Under the pieces are notes generated by a model. It was not told the origin of the DNA and searched no databases. It worked only from the letters and a program-made list of their open reading frames with translations. 64,000 bases of DNA from an uncultured Eubacteriales bacterium (GTDB lineage: Bacteria > Bacillota > Clostridia > Oscillospirales > UBA644). Shown here one piece after another: positions 63,840 to 64,000 of this stretch; position 1 is the stretch's first letter, and each line of letters opens with the position of its first letter. Where the stretch lies: the NCBI GenBank assembly GCA_934438175.1, contig CAKSBH010000002.1:1-64000 (forward strand), read 5' to 3'. The position numbers were made by a program, and so were the translations under genes.

Positions 63840-64000
63840 TACGGAAAAGAAGATGGACGATATCGTAAATCTCTGCAAAGCCCGCGGCTTTGTCTATCCG
63901 GGCTCGGAGATTTACGGAGGGCTTTCCAACACCTGGGACTACGGTCCGCTCGGTGTGGAACTGAAAAACAACATCAAACGCTGCTGGTGGAAGAAGTTTG
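63832..64000 (+). CDS. glyQS: Glycine--tRNA ligase, single-chain type (partial)
   Basis: Only the first 56 residues lie in the window. The segment [20 protein letters not shown] followed by [15 protein letters not shown] is the N-terminal signature of the alpha-2 type glycyl-tRNA synthetase found in many Bacillota. ATG 63832 overlaps the gyrA stop by eight bases, with GAGAGAGG upstream. The gene runs off the right edge. Confidence 0.93.
   Translation, partial: MNNTEKKMDDIVNLCKARGFVYPGSEIYGGLSNTWDYGPLGVELKNNIKRCWWKKF

Overview
This 64 kb window reads as the replication-origin side of a chromosome from a Bacillota (Firmicutes) bacterium, most likely class Clostridia and probably an uncultured gut-type lineage. 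The evidence is the rpmH-rnpA-yidD-yidC-jag block divergent from dnaA-dnaN-recF-remB-gyrB-gyrA, a single-chain type glycyl-tRNA synthetase, TrmFO, a PPi-type phosphofructokinase, an archaeal-type phosphoglycerate mutase (ApgM), clean AGGAGG ribosome sites, and sigma-A promoters with an almost invariant 17-base spacer. Genus cannot be set from the sequence alone.

Layout. 0-2.7 kb: trpS, a small island bounded by inverted repeats that carries an acetyltransferase, and tRNA-Ala. 2.7-6.4 kb: proline operon (HAD phosphatase, proB, proA, proC; minus). 6.4-12 kb: five-gene plus operon (phosphodiester glycosidase lipoprotein, TPR protein, DUF4037 protein, dGTPase, SDR oxidoreductase). 12.3-16.9 kb: esterase, two tandem amidohydrolase-like genes of which the first has lost its metal ligands, an MGDG-synthase-like glycosyltransferase, and an acyltransferase. 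16.9-24.2 kb: accessory surface-protein region with a collagen-like/leucine-rich-repeat protein, an XRE regulator with palindromic operator-like sites, a 204-residue unknown protein, a second leucine-rich-repeat protein and a decayed duplicate of the cassette. 24.2-29.1 kb: YigZ, Dabb protein, L28, then WG-repeat lipoprotein, ZapA and U32 peptidase. 29.2-39.8 kb: one 11-gene plus operon (SpoU-type methyltransferase, dprA, topA, trmFO, plsX, ACP-like, rnc, membrane protein, TetR regulator, membrane protein, glycosidase-like). 39.8-43 kb: an in-frame TrmB-NagA fusion divergent from pfp. 43-55.1 kb: minus-strand housekeeping (YitT, apgM, murE, dCMP deaminase, murC, mnmG, mnmE, jag, yidC, yidD, rnpA, rpmH). 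55.2-64 kb: plus-strand replication genes, ending inside glyQS.

How it works together. All genes from 43 to 55 kb run leftward and all from 55.3 kb run rightward, so bidirectional replication likely starts near dnaA. DnaA-box-like motifs lie between dnaA and dnaN, and a second small cluster sits between murE and the dCMP deaminase gene. tRNA modification (trmFO, mnmE, mnmG, trmB), wall synthesis (murE, murC, plus NagA feeding amino sugars) and DNA topology or uptake (topA, gyrAB, dprA) dominate.

The most unusual items are the TrmB-NagA fusion with an intact internal NagA start, an acyl-carrier-protein-like gene in the plsX-rnc slot that lacks the phosphopantetheine serine, the enzyme/pseudoenzyme amidohydrolase pair, and the XRE-controlled surface cassette flanked by perfect 32-bp inverted hairpins.
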